Shown piece after piece: positions 63,182 to 64,000 of a stretch of 64,000 bases of DNA. A program made the translations under genes and the position numbers. Origin of the DNA: Symbiodinium natans (lineage: Eukaryota; Sar; Dinophyceae; Suessiales; Symbiodiniaceae); NCBI GenBank assembly GCA_905221605.1, contig CAJNDS010002688.1, positions 117,501 to 181,500 on the forward strand, in the 5' to 3' direction. The first letter of the stretch is position 1; each line of letters starts with the position of its first letter. Under the pieces are notes generated by a model that ran no database searches, was not told where the DNA came from, and saw only the letters and a list, made by a program, of their open reading frames with translations.

Positions 63182-64000
63182 ACATGCTTGTTGTGAGTTG
63201 CTTGCGTGCGCTCCTAAGGAGCTGGACTTTCTTGGTTGCCATTGCTTGCGTGTTTTCCTTGTGTGCGTGAAGCTGCTGGCCGAAGTTGCCACAACACTTG
63301 ACACTGCTGTAAAGGAGGGGGGAGCCACCCCGGTGGCAGTTCCTCAAAAGCCCAAAACCCTAAAAATGGCATAATCCTGAACCCAAAAATTGTTGACAGT
63401 CGAGACGTAAGTCCTGTTGCTCAAGAGCAGGCCGTCGCTTGTGCCCGTAGTTGCTGTGAGCGTGACTGTGTTGTTTGCAGCAAGTTGCTTGTGAAGCTTG
63501 ACAGTGCGTGCTCGGTTGCAACGTTTGCGGAGGCGCTGTTTGAGCTTGTGTTGCGTGCCGTGCCAGACTTGTCGTTGAACGAGCCGTGTGGCGGTGCTGC
63601 GGTGCTTGAGAGTTGTAAAGCTCACTTTGTTGAGCTCGATGCGCAGTTGTTTTTCGACGTTTTTTGGCCAAAGAACCTTGAAGACGCGCCAGTCAGAGCG
63701 TGTGACAATGAGGCCTGCGAGGGCACCATCCTTTCTGAGTTGCTTGTGAAGCGCGAAGAGCTAGAGTGTGAGTTGTGTGCCTTGAGCTTGCGTGGCGAGA
63801 GTTCGGTTGTAGTCTGCGTGTGCGAAACATCCTGTCCGGAAATTCTTGATGAGGACGCAGTCCAAGAGGGCACGCTGGAGCAGGTGCTGCAGACAAAGAT
63901 CATACCGAGCTGGCAATTTCTTCACAACTTCGAAGTGTGGCAGCAAACAGTAGTCACTAAGTGCCTGTCCCTCACCAAGGACCAGCCTGTGTCCGCGACT
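63180..64000 (+). CDS. Cys-rich unassigned coding stretch, runs off the window end
   Basis: A plus frame at 63180-63349 (CCELLACAPKELDFLGCHCL) continues, after a possible 49-bp intron with a GC donor and AG acceptor (63350-63398), into a frame open to base 64000 (KLLVKLDSACSVATFAEALF, LELCALSLRGESS-like segments, FLHNFEVWQQTVV). It has more than 200 codons without a stop, many Cys, and a TG-rich codon use unlike the rest of the window. No family recognised; it may be part of the second retroelement or of another gene. Confidence 0.4.

Overview
The window looks like nuclear DNA of a dinoflagellate, probably a Symbiodiniaceae/Suessiales-type genome. This is inferred from four things seen together: TTTAGGG telomere-type repeats, multi-exon genes spliced with GC and GA as well as GT donors and AG|G acceptors, introns that behave like inserted mobile elements, and a Ty1/copia element whose Gag carries a CCCH finger plus a CCHC knuckle. 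No database search was possible; all calls come from reading the sequence and from general knowledge of protein families.

The dominant feature is more than 60 interstitial arrays of TTTAGGG (here 'G arrays', G-rich strand on +) or CCCTAAA ('C arrays') spread over the whole 64 kb, not only at the window start. They sit mainly in introns. Three plus-strand genes could be reconstructed exon by exon across them: (1) an S33 alpha/beta hydrolase like monoacylglycerol lipase (about 4.1-10.2 kb, catalytic Ser, Asp and His all present); (2) a major facilitator transporter of Bcr/CflA type (about 38.8-42.0 kb); (3) a DDX3/Ded1-like DEAD-box RNA helicase (from 44.2 kb to at least 60.6 kb, incomplete at both ends). 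In the introns of these genes that hold both orientations, the G array comes first and the C array second.

The first intron seen in the helicase holds a nearly intact 9.8-kb copia retrotransposon (44694-54492, minus strand) with LTRs, a 5-bp target duplication, a copia-type half-tRNA-Met primer site, and a polyprotein with an extra 2OG-Fe(II) oxygenase-like domain between integrase and reverse transcriptase. A later helicase intron holds a small single-exon gene for a secreted, possibly GPI-anchored Cys-rich protein (57443-57934). The last visible intron starts a second retroelement with the same primer site (from about 60.77 kb to beyond the window end).

The stretch 10.2-38.4 kb is repeat-rich: blocks of telomere-repeat variants (TTTAGGA, GGGGGTTTA, TTTAGGGG, CCCCCCTAA), two 21-bp minisatellites, a roughly 470-bp tandem repeat, short foldback elements, a direct segmental duplication (21.3/23.5 kb) and an inverted one (13.8/19.4 kb). 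Only scattered candidate exons of unidentified genes were found there. Most other open frames in the window are shadows of repeats: the telomere arrays read as short GLGFRV- or TLNPKP-like tails followed by a stop.
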